Translations under genes and position numbers: made by a program
Assembly (NCBI GenBank): GCA_947650365.1
Contig: OX393551.1
Span: 64,345,644 to 64,409,643, forward strand
DNA length: 64,000 nucleotides
Direction: 5' to 3'
DNA from: Chamaelirium japonicum
Lineage: Eukaryota; Streptophyta; Magnoliopsida; Liliales; Melanthiaceae
Notes under the pieces: generated by a model
The model's database searches: none
Told to the model about the DNA's origin: nothing
The model's input: only the letters and a program-made list of their open reading frames with translations
In this document: positions 27,901 through 39,900 of the stretch, in pieces
Numbering within the stretch: the first letter of the stretch is position 1
How the letters are laid out: each line of letters opens with the position of its first letter

Positions 27901-30900
27901 CAATATCAGTATTCAAAAGACTTGGGCCAATCGGGCAAGCAAAGCAAAGGTCAGTATTCGACCGTTTGGGAAAGCCACCCATTGAGGTGAGAAAAATCAT
28001 TCCTACCCACCCACCCAAATTTTTTCAAACTGCCGATGTTCCCAATATCATTCTGGTCTCTCTTAATCATATCACAATTGCCGACTCCTCGGTCGACGTC
28101 ACTTCTACTTCGAACGACGAGTTGCCTGATGCACCGCCAGTCCTCGAAGAAGGGGGGCAATCTACCGTCGACGATCTGAAAGAAATCAACTTGGGGACAC
28201 AGGAGGATCCTCGACCCACATTCGTAAGTGCACTCCTGACTCCCGAAGAGGAGGCCGCGTACATCAAGCTACTCCAAGAATACAGAGATGTCTTCGCATG
28301 GTCCTATAAGGAAATGCCGGGACTTGACCCTAAGATTGCAGTACACCAGCTTGCTGTCAAACATGGAGCTAGCGCCATCAAGCAAGGACAAAGACGTTAC
28401 CGGCCGGAACTGGTACCGCAAATAGAGGGCGAAGTCAACAAGCTCATTGAAGCCGGCTTTATCCGAGAAGTTAAGTATCCAACGTGGATCTCCAGCGTGG
28501 TCCCAGTCAAAAAGAAGAACGGCCAGATCAGAGTATGCGTGGACTTCAGGGACTTAAACAATGCATGACCCAAAGATGACTTCCCACTGCCAATCACAGA
28601 ACTAATGGTGGATGCGACAACAGGCCATGAAGCACTAACCTTCATGGATGGGTCCTCGGGCTACAACCAGATCCGGATGGCGCCCAAAGACGAAGAGCTT
28701 GCGGCATTCCGCACGCCAAAAGGGATCTACTGCTACAAAGTCATGCCTTTCGGCCTGAAAAATGCAGGAGCCACTTACCAACGAACCATGCAAAAAAATT
28801 TCGACGATATCCTTCATAAGAATGTAGAATGCTACGTCGACGACCTCGTGGTAAAATCAAGACAAAAGTCAACACATCTTCAAGACCTCGAGCTAATCTT
28901 CAAGCGACTTCGAAGGTACCAGCTCCGTATGAACCCGCTTAAATGCGCATTTGGGGTCTCCTCGGGAAAGTTTCTCGGCTTTGTCGTACGCCATCGAGGC
29001 ATCGAGATAGATCAATCCAAAATAGATGCTATCCTCAATATGCCAATCCCGAAAACCGTGCGAGACCTCCGAGGTCTCCAGGGCCATCTAGCATATATCA
29101 GAAGGTTCATCGCCAACTTAGCTGGAAAATGCAGCCCCTTCAGTCGCCTCATGAAGAAAGGAGCAGCATTCAAGTGGGATGAAGCTTGTCAGGAAGCCCT
29201 CCAAAACATCAGGGATTACTTACTCAAGCCCCCGGTTCTGACAGCACCAGTTCAAGGAAAGCCATTGGTCCTTTACATCAGCGCCCAGGAGCAGTCCTTG
29301 GGGGCACTCCTGGCTCAAGACAACGAGCTAGGCAAGGAAACAGCATGCTACTATTTGAGCCGCACTCTCATCGGCGCGGAGCTAAACTACTCCCCGATTG
29401 AGAAGGTCTGTCTGGCGCTCATCTTCGCTACAAAAAAGCTGCGACACTATATGTTAGCTCACGCCATCAGGCTCATCTCAAAAACCGATCCGCTCAAATA
29501 CATCATGTCGAGACCAGTGCTCTCCGGACGTCTGGCCAAGTGGGCTTTGCTCCTCCTTGAGTTTGACATCACCTTTGTCCCTCGTAAAGCGGTCAAAGGT
29601 CAAGCTCTCGCAGACTTCTTAGCAGAATACCCCCTTCCAGCAGAATGGGAACTATCGGAAGATCTCCCAGACGAAGAAGTATTCTGCATCGACATCGCCC
29701 CTTCTTGGAAAATGTTCTTCGACGGTGCGGCCAGGCAAGATGTAGCAGGAGCAGGAGTTATCTTCGTCACACCAAACGACGAAGTACTTCCCTTCTCGTT
29801 TCTACTATCAGAGCCATGCTCCAACAACAGGGCGGAATATCAAGCTCTGATCATTGGCCTCGAACTCGCAAATGATATGAAACTTCAAGGGCTCACGATT
29901 TTCGGCGACTTTCAACTCGGCATTCAGTAAATATTGGGGGCATACGAGGTCAACAAAGAAGATCTCGTGCCATTGCACCTACGAGCCCTGAAACTCCTTG
30001 GTACACTCAAAGATGCTTCAATCCAGCATGTTCCCAGAAACCTCAATCAGCAGGCTGATGCGCTTGCAAATTTGGCGGCTACACTTCCATTCCCAGAAAA
30101 AAGCCAACTCATCATCCCTATCTGTAAGAGAATGGTGATCACCGAGGAGGACCTCCCTATGGGAATCCCGGACCAAGTCAATACAGTACACGTTTTCGTG
30201 ACCGACGAGCTAGACTGGAGACAACCATTCATAGACTTTCTTGTCCACGGGAAGCTCCCTGAAGATCCGAAGCGTAAGGTCGACATTCGCTGACGGTCTC
30301 TGAAATTCTTCCACTTCAACAACGAGTTGTACCGTCGAAGCTACGATGGTGCGCTCCTGAGGTGTCTTGCGAAAGAAGAAGCGGAAATAGCACTAGAAGA
30401 AGTCCATGCCGGGATCTGTGGCTCACATCAGTCCGGTCCAAAGCTGCACTTCCGCATCAGGCGGATGGGGTACTACTGGCCCACTATGATCAAGGACTCC
30501 CTCGAGTTTGCAAAAAGATGCCACACTTGCCAGCTGCATGGCGACTACATCCGTCAGCCTCCGGAACCTTTGCATCCAACCATCGCATCATGGCCCTTCG
30601 ATGGATGGGGACTCGATATTGTCGGTCCGCTACCCAAGTCATCCAAGCAGCATCTTTATATCCTGGCGGCAACAGATTACTTCTCCAAGTGGGCTGAGGC
30701 AGTACCATTGCGAGAAGTTACCAGGCACTCTGTCATCAACTTCATCCAGAACGACATCATCTTCCGGTACGGCATCCCTCGCTATATCGTTACGGATAAC
30801 GGGAAGCAATTCAAGAACGCCGCTGTCAGCCAATTTTGCGCCAAGTTCGATATCAAGCAAAAGTGTTCAACCATGTACGCCTCTGCCAACGGCCTAGCTG

Positions 30901-33900
30901 AAGCTTTCAACAAAACACTCTGCAAACTTTTGGAGAAAGTCGTCTCAAAGTCGAAGAAAGACTGGCATGAACGCATGGGTGAAGCGCTATGGGCATATCG
31001 CACCTCTTTTCGCACGCCAACACAGGCAACTCCGTACTCGCTGGTATACGGAGTAGAAGCTGTCCTCCCACTTGAACTCCAGATCCCGTCACTCAGGATA
31101 GCCGTCCAGGAAGGCCTCGTCAATGGCGACAACGCTCAACTTCGCCTAGCAGAATTGGAAGCCCTGGATGAAAAGCGCCTCGAAGCCCAGCAACGCCTGG
31201 AATGCTACCAAGCCAGGCTGACCCAAGCCTTCAACAAAAGGATTCGCCCTCGATCCTTCCAAAAAGGAGAATTGGTGCTCGCAGTCAAACGCCCCATCAT
31301 CCTTTCACATCGAGGAGGAAAGAAGTTCGACGCCAAGTGGGATGGACCTCACGTTGTCAAAGAAGTCTACTCCAACGGCGCATATCTTCTCACCACGCCA
31401 GAAGGGCTTACACTCGGCCCCATCAATGGCAAGTATCTCAAAAGGTACTATGCCTAAAAGCAGGGCTGCTTTCCTTCCAAAAAAAAAAAGGGAACTACGT
31501 GTGACTTGATCCCTCTCAGTAGGGTACGTAGGCAGCCTGTAAAGGTTCAGTCCAAACAAAAGAAAAACACAACCAAACTCTGCCATTCCAGAAGACAAGT
31601 CCAAAAAAATAGATGCATGATATTAAGTTATTACCAGATAAAGAAAAACAGAACTACAAGTCTGTTCAACAAAAATGACAAGAAAGAAAAGGAAATGCGA
31701 CATTGCTAGTAAAGCGAATTAAGTTCTTTGAGACGATGGAGCAGCTCGCCGTCAGTAACCTCCATGCGCTGCAACTCTGAAGACCGAGAAGCTACCCGCT
31801 CCCGATGCGTCGCCAGCTCGATACGCTGCTTTGCCAAGTCTGCTCCAGAAGACTTCTCGATCGTCTCAGCTTTCTCGAAAGATGCGCGAGCAGCCTCTAG
31901 CTTCTTCCGCGCCCGAACAAGGCTCGCAGTGGCAAGTGCATGATGCGCCTCCAGTCGACGCTCCTCGTCCTCGGCCTTTGCCAGTATCAGGGGGAGGTCA
32001 TCTTCCATCGAAGCCCGTTTCAAGCAATGAGCTTCACTATCCGCCAAGAGAACACGCATCTGTGCCTCAAACAAAGAGCCATCTACCTGGAAGGCCGCCA
32101 AGTTCTTGCAAAACTCAGGCCCCTCAAGAACCCACCAGCTGCTCAAAGCGTCAAAGCCCTCTTCCTGGAAGGGTGCGAGCGTCGTCTGGATATACTTCCG
32201 ACAGCTCTCCAAAAGAAGCACAGAGAGAAGGTCTCGCGAACTGCACTTTCTCCTGTCAGCCTCTGAGTGCACAGGCAAGGTGGGCTCCGGTCCTGAAGAC
32301 TCAAGTGTAGGAACCGCCTCCTGGACCATCGCCGTGATAACAGTCAGCGGAACAACCGGAGCCGAAGGAGGAGGCACAGGCAAACCTTCCGACAAAACGA
32401 CTGCGGGAGTAGCCTCTGCCGGAGTACCGGACCTAGCTGGAGGAGTCTGTTCTCTCCCTACACTGGAGACCTCATCCTCCTCCCCAAAGCCCAACTGCTC
32501 CACGTCAATATCATCCAGGTTGACAGCACTGCCGGCAAAATCTGCTCCACACGCTCCCAAAAGCTCCAAGTTATCCCAGGGAACATCCAGCCCGCCACCT
32601 TCAATCAACGTTGCTCTGAGGGGAGAGCACTCCTGCCCAACTCCCTTCGGGGCAGACTCGCAGTCCGGTCCAGCAGACCCTGCCAAAATAAGAGCTGGAC
32701 AACTCAGCCAACGAAGTAAGAGTACAAGCACAGAAATTCATGAAACACTAGAAACAAGGTATACCTGCAGCATCCGAAGAAGATACCCCAGAAGGAGGGA
32801 TTACCTCATCGGCAAAAAGCCCTGGCTCTCCCTCTCGAGCTGACCCTGCCTCGCCAGCACCAGTCAAAGCTGCCTCACACAAGAGGTCCAACTTTCTCCT
32901 CTTGGGAGAAGCACACCCATTCCAAGAAGCCTGAGTCTCAGGAAGACTCTGAACCTTGGAGGACGGAGCCATCTCAACTTCTTGCACAGAAAGTGAAGCC
33001 TGGGAAGTACTCTCTCGACGGCCACAAGATTTCTCTGACCATCGCTCCTCGGACCAGAGACGGCGATCCTCTGACCCCGCCAGAGAGTCAAAAGGAAAGT
33101 CAGCCCGCTCGCTGCTAGCAAGGACGTCTAGCGGAAGGCCAGCCAAGAGGGGAAGCACTGACCCGTTGACCCAGCGGCGATACTCAGGAGTTGCGGCATC
33201 CTTGCCGCCCGACTTAATCCCCGGTGAGAAAGTACACCCAGTAAATCGATCGTAAAGCATTCCCCAGAGGCGGTACGCCTCCTGCGGAGTGTAACGTAAC
33301 CGCAGGCGCAAAGGAGTCCCAGGCAACTCCTGCCGAAAACCCTGCTGACGAGCAAACCGGTGGGGAGAGTATCGGGCCACCTCCACTACATTCCCACGGC
33401 GCCAAACAAGATACCCAGGCCTGCAACTCACCATGCTCCAGTACAAAGGCTCGGACATCTCCGCCCCATCACACACCAGGGATTTCATAGAAGGCGCAAG
33501 TGCATTTTCCGATACAAATTCAAAGTCAGAAGGGCCCATGCGTCGCAAACACTCTCGGGCACTAGGCTTCGGACGCTCCCATGCGTAATAAGCGTTCATC
33601 ACACCTCCCACACAAGGAAGGAAGGGCACCGAGGTCGAAGGTCCACGCGCCGCGAAGATCCCCTTCGGAAAGTGGAGCCCAATCCAACCATAGAGGTAAT
33701 GCAGGGGGCAAAAGGAACTGGCTCTGCCTACTTCCCCTCTTGCATTACCCGCACTCGATAAACTCCAATAGGTGCCGCTAAGCCCGCCGTACAACGAGCA
33801 GAGGATCGCCGGCGCCAGGTTAAGAAACTCTCCAGTCACCATCCGAGCAGCTGCAAGGAAGGTCCCAGGGCGTACCACATCCCCTTCCCAGGGTAAAGCA

Positions 33901-36900
33901 AAGCGGCAGAGAAAAAGTACTAACCCCGCTGACCAGTAAACAGCACGCCAGTCATTGCTGCATTCTTCAAGTCCCAAGACTTCCCAGGGACGTTGCGCCC
34001 CGGCCATGGAGCACCACTCTTTCTTCAGAGATTCGATCGGTCGCCGGAAGGTGCCAGGCGCCGGTCTCTTTGACGAGGCATATCTCCACATCGGGTGACT
34101 CGAAGGGGGAGCGTGACGATACTCTCCTCGAAACCAGAAGTCCACCCAATCCGAGTGAAGTACCCGGTCTGACCGCTCGCGCGCCGCTATAATAACATAC
34201 GCCTTCAAAAGCAAAAGGCAGAAGCTAGGAGACTCGTCTGGGTCCGTCAAAACCTCCAGAGAAGGAACCTCCTCCTGATAGTAGCTCCGAACTTCTGGAC
34301 ACCCAGAGATGACGTGCACGTCACGAAGGGTGATCCCGATTTCACCAGCTCCAGTCAAAAAGGTATTGGTCTCGGGGCACCACTGCTCACACAGAGCCCG
34401 GTACATACCGTCCGGTCGACTGTACTCCCAACAAGCTGGCTCCACAAACCTCGCCAAACGTTCCATCCCTGGCTCTGCCTCCAACGCGCCGGACAGCTCT
34501 TTCATCCAGTCCCGAAAACCTCCCAGATAGGTGACATCTCCACGTGATTGAATCCTCACGCCTCAGCGCGTACGACGGGAGCATATCTTTAAAGCAACAA
34601 CAGGGACCGGAACCGACTCCTCGCCAGTGTGGTGGAACGGCAACCCCAAGCTCGGCCGGACAATTTGCCGAAAAGATCCTTCGTCAGTGAGGATGCGCTC
34701 GCCAAGTTTCAACACTCGACAAGAGCCGTCAGTCACGCCATCCTCGCAAACTCGCTCGTGCGTCAAAAACTGAAGTACCGACAGTCCGGTCTCCTGTCTC
34801 GAAGTACGGTGGTGGAAGACTTGTGCGAAAGGGAAGCGAAGATGCGTACTCCCGTGGGAGACCGCATCAACGATCCAGCCGGAACTCGGAAAGCTCTCGT
34901 AACAACGAGACCTGAAAAAGAAGGAAGACAAAGCCCAGGTCAGATGGATTCCGAATACAGAAACGAAGAAATCAAGGGGGGGACCCTTGAGCAAATAAAG
35001 AAAAATAGAGGGGGGTCACAGCAAAAAAGCCACGACTCTCTCTCCTCTCTCCTGTTAAAACTAGCAGAGGGGGCCCTTGAGCAAATAAAGAGAAATAGAG
35101 GGGGGGTCACGGCAAAAAGCCGCGACCCTCTCCTTCTCTCTCCTGTTAAAATTAGCAGGGGAGGGGGGGCCTTGAGCAAATAAAAAGAAGAGAGGGGGGT
35201 CACGACAAAAAGCCGCGACCCTCTCCTTCTCTCCTGTTAAAGTTAGCGGGGGGGGGGGGCTTTGAGCGAATAAAGAAAATAGAGGGGGGTCATGGCAAAA
35301 AAGCCACGACCCCCTCTCTCTATCTCTTCTATTTTTACATGCAGGGGGGGGTGCGTCGTCCCCGACCAGCACCGGCCGCGCCGGCCCCCGCGGCCTCCGC
35401 GCGCCCGCCCGCGCTCTCCTCCGCGCCCTGCCGCTCCTGCCCACGGCCCCGCCCGCGCCCTGCGCCCGCGCCTCCGGCCCCCGCGCAGCGTGCCGCTCCG
35501 GCCCCCGCGCCCTGCCGCCCTGCGCCCGCACCTCCGGCCCCCGCGCAGCGTGCCGCTCCGGCCCACGGCCCCACCCGCGCCCGCCGCTCCGCGCCCCGTC
35601 TCCAGCCCACGCGCCGGCCGCATATCGCAGCCCCCGGCCGCGTCCCACCTCCAGTCCCCCCGCGCGCCGGCCGCCACAGCAGCCCCCGGCCGCGCCTCGC
35701 GCCTCGCGCCACCGGCCACCGCACCGGCCCACGCCCACCATGCGAAGAAGAAGAAGAAGGAGGAGGAAGACGCGCCTCGCTTGCGACCCTCCGCCGTCCA
35801 CGGGCCGGCGGTCTTCCCTCCTCCGCGAACCCCATGGCGTCACCATCTTCATCCTCCTCGGCATCGTTGCGAAGCAAGAAACCCTAGCAGAGCTCTCGAC
35901 TCCAAGCCGCCGGGAATTGCCAATAATGAAGAGAAACAAAAACGGGGGGGGCCTTTTAAAGACCTAATCCCACACGAATACGCGACTCAAGTCCAAGCGC
36001 TACGCGTTTCCCGCGGGCGCACTCAAACTTGAGGGGGCACTTGTGGGCATCGAAATTAGCCCACGGGTCGAACCCGATTTTTACACGAAAAATAGGCCCG
36101 CACCCAACGGCCTTCGGGTCAAACCCGACTCGCTCATGCAACTTGGGCCCGCACACAATGGCCCGTATGCGAAACCCGGCCCGCACACAACGGCCCGCAT
36201 GCGAAACTCGGCCCGCACACAACGGCCCGTATGCGAAACTCGGCCCGCACACAACGACCCGCGTGCGAACTCGGCCCACGTGCGAACTCAATTTGCTCGT
36301 CATGGCCCGACCCAAAGCAAACGGGTCCCACCGGACCCGCAACTCGGACACAAAGAGGGGGGCCCACCGGCCCCCCCTTCTAGAAAACCGTGCCCCCCTC
36401 CTCATGGAGAGGTGGGGCCGGCCCTAAAAGAAAAAGAAAAGAAAAGAAAAAGAAAAAGAAAAAGAAAAAGAGAAGAAAAGAAAAGAAAAGAAAGGAAAAA
36501 GAAATCAAAACCGCCTCGATGCGGGGGGAGGTGGCGTGGACGTCTACGTAGCCGTAGATCCGTGACGATCCCTCGATCCAACGGACAAGATGACGTTGTG
36601 TCGCCATCCGATCCAAAAGTGCAACAAGAATAACAACTCAATCTTTAAAAGATCGAGTCACATCTAGCCCGTAACCACCCCAACTAAAAAGGAGGGGATC
36701 GAGTTTGTTTCCCCGAATCAGGGAACAATATCTTGATGGTTATGGGGGGAGATATTGGATGAAACAAAAAGATTTCAGCAATATCTCCCCCAACCGCCCC
36801 CCTTTGCCTATAAATAGAAGGGGTGGGGGAAGGCACAAAGGGTCCGAAAAGCTGAAGACGAAAGAGCGCTACGAAGAAGCTCCAACGCTTGAAGACCGAA

Positions 36901-39900
36901 GGCTTCACGAGGCACGGCAAGCATATCCTACGGGAGTCCTTGGCCCTTCAAGTCCTCATCAACGTGAAGACCTTGCACTCGGAGATCAGAGCTTCGACTC
37001 CTCGCACGAAGAAGAAAGCGTGGAGAAGAAGACCCGGAGCCGTCATCACCCGATCGCTCCAACGATCTTCATCAGCTCCGAAGACGCCATAAGCAAAGGC
37101 CGGAGAAGAAGATCGAAGCCGACAACACCCGTCGTCTTCAAAGGCATCAACTCCTTGCACGAAGAAGAAAGCCGGGAGAAGAAGGCCTGAAGCCGGTGCT
37201 ACCCCTGCCGCCTTCGTCAACGAAAACCGACGCTACAACCGTCGTGTTGAAGCCGGTACTACACCCGCCGTCTTCATCAACAAAAGTCGACGCCACAACC
37301 GTCGTACGGGGATCGGTGCTACACCCGCCGTCTTCATCAACAAAAGCCGACGCTACAACCGTCGCACAAGAATCGGTGCTACCCCCACCGAGAAGCCAAG
37401 CCGACGCCACAACCGTCGAGGAAGCCGGAAGAATCAAGAAGCCTCGCAGAAGTAGCCTTCGCCGTTCGAGAAGAAGATCGAGTCAAAGCCGAAGCCAAAG
37501 CCAACGCAAGAAGCCAAAGCAAACGCACCGGTAAAGCCCGCGCTAAAGCAACGCACGTGCCAAAGCCAAGCAACTACGACGGTTACGAGCAAAGCACCGC
37601 ACGTTCTAGCCGATACGACGCGAAGTCCGGAAGAACTAAAGCATCGCAAGTCTCTACTCGCCTACGTTCAAGCGCAAGCGCCAAAGCAAAGCAAACGCCA
37701 GAGCCACACCAAAGCTACGCCAAAGCCGAAAGCTAAAGCCAAAGCCGACGCAAAAAGCACGATCGACGCCGCGAACCGACGATCAAGGACGCCGAGGTCG
37801 AGCAAGGATCGAGGAAGACACGAAGACCGAGGAACGAAGCCCAAAGCCTCTCTAGCCGAGAAAGCGCGAAGCACGGACGGGACAAAATCGACGGCAGAAA
37901 CTCCTTAGCCTCTCAAAAACCCTCACCCTGTAAAGACCTCTGTCCTGGGCAACCCCTTCAGAGCTCTCGCACGAATACCACGTGGAGACGCGGATCAAAG
38001 GGACCCTCCAGAGGATCTCTCCCACAATCTCCTGATCAAAGAAAATTTGTAATCTCGTGTGATCCGCAATAAAGACGACCCGAATCTTTTTCTGCGACCA
38101 CACACATGTAAGATGATCATGAATGGTAGTGACATCTAATTAGCAGAATGAAGAACTTGCATGAGAGGCAAGAGGGAATTATGGATGAGATCACATGTAA
38201 GATGCTCATGAATGGTAATGACATCTAATTAGCAGGATGATGAACTTGCATGAGAGGCAAGAGGGAATTATGGATAAGATCACATGTAAGATGCTCATGA
38301 ATGGTAGTGACATCTCATTAGCGGATGCACACACTTGCAAAAGGTGGGTGATTATGATCTTACACGAGAAGGGTGAGACTATTTGTTGTTTGACTGTCAG
38401 CCTATCACTATCATCATGCATGATGAATTGTTGCAATACTCAGTAGCGGACATATGATAAATTGATAATGATCTTACATGAGATAAAATAAGAGATTTGT
38501 TTGATGGCATGATGACATGTAGGGGTGGCAATCCTTGACCCAACCCGCCAACCCGACCCAAAGTTAGCGGGTTTGGGTTTGGCCTAAACAGGTTTGGGTC
38601 ATAAACGGGTTGACCCGATTGACCCGTTTATTAAACGGGTAGAGTTTGGGTTTGTACTTGTAACCCGATTGACTCGACTTGACCCGTTTACCAAGTGGGT
38701 CGTGTCAACCTGACCCAACCCGATCAAACCCGACCCAACACGATCAAACCTGACCGATTTATATGGGTAATGTTGAGCCAACCCGACCTGACCCATTTAT
38801 TAAACGGGTCAGGTCAAGTCAACCCGTTTATTAGGAAGGTCGGATTTGGGTTTAAGTTTTGACCCATTTAGTAAACGGGTCGGGTTCGGGTTGGGTGTTT
38901 GCCCTTGTACCTATGTCTCAACCCGACCCATTGCCACCCCTAATGACACGTGAGACACACTTGAAGACTGATGATTTTATATAAGAAAAAACATGGGGTT
39001 TAGTATTGTGATCAGACAATTGATGCACATGAATGGTTGTGATTTGTCATTGGTGGATGGATGAGGGTGATCATACATTGGAGGGGATAGCGTTCAGGTG
39101 ATGGCTGAGGTAAATAGGTTATACATATGATGCATGTGAATAATTACATTCAGTCATTAGTAGATAGAATATAATGTATTAATGATCATCATGAATGATG
39201 CATGTGAACAATTGCCATCTATTAGTGGATGGAAGACAGTGATCATCGACGAGGGAAGAGGGTTTGGTTAAGGGTTAAAATCACAAGTTGCACTAATTAA
39301 AGGACACATAGGAACTACCAATCTCACGTCAAGATATTAGATATTCTGGATAGGAGAGGTGATGCGCAGTAAAGCAGATCCAAATAGTGTTGTATACATG
39401 TGAAATAGCATACAAAGACACACAAATTTGAGTTTAATATACAAATAGATGCTTCGTAGCAATACAACTTCATAAAAACGATTAAGCCATTTATGAAATA
39501 TTTGGGTGATTTAAATCTAATGAACCCTTCTTCACCGATCATTTCAATTATGGGCCTCCTCCATCAGTACCAAAAGCCTTTCCATTTCTTCTCTTGTCCA
39601 TCCATGTTGTCATTTCTTCTCTTGTCCATCCATGTTGTTTTAAGTCTTTCCCTCCTGTTTTTTTCATCCCTCGCATGCACAAGGATATGTGAGCTCCATA
39701 TCACCAGGGATACATATTTGCAAACGAAATATATGCATGTGCCAGTGCCAGTGCCAGTGCCAGTGCCACTCCCAATGCCTCCACACCAGTCTCATATTGT
39801 CGATTGTTGACTACAAAACATTTTATCAAAGCATTTGACTCTATAGTGTCTCCCTCAGAGGCCTCGGCTATGAAGCACAAAACTTGAGGCATTTCATCAA

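Larger units (their letters stand above)
21477..38102 (+). mobile_element. Tat-lineage Ty3/gypsy LTR retrotransposon (16.6 kb)
   Basis: Two 2,061-bp LTRs (21477-23537, 36042-38102) start TGTGGGC and end CCACA, flanked by the 5-bp duplication CACAT (21472-21476, 38103-38107). By eye the LTRs differ at about ten sites, near 0.5%. The order gag, protease, RT, double RNase H, integrase, then a long 3' region with an antisense ORF, is that of the Tat lineage. The internal region is 12.5 kb. It runs opposite to the host gene and accounts for nearly half of intron 1. Confidence 0.93.

Noticed and set aside
31831..32843. Plus-strand frames of 159 and 245 codons opposite the antisense ORF
   Set aside because: Shadow frames of the better supported minus-strand ORF, no recognisable domain.
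35292..36032. Plus-strand 246-codon frame and several overlapping minus-strand frames over the GC-rich block
   Set aside because: All frames on both strands are open because the DNA is nearly pure GC; the products are proline/alanine/arginine or glycine/arginine low-complexity with no domain.
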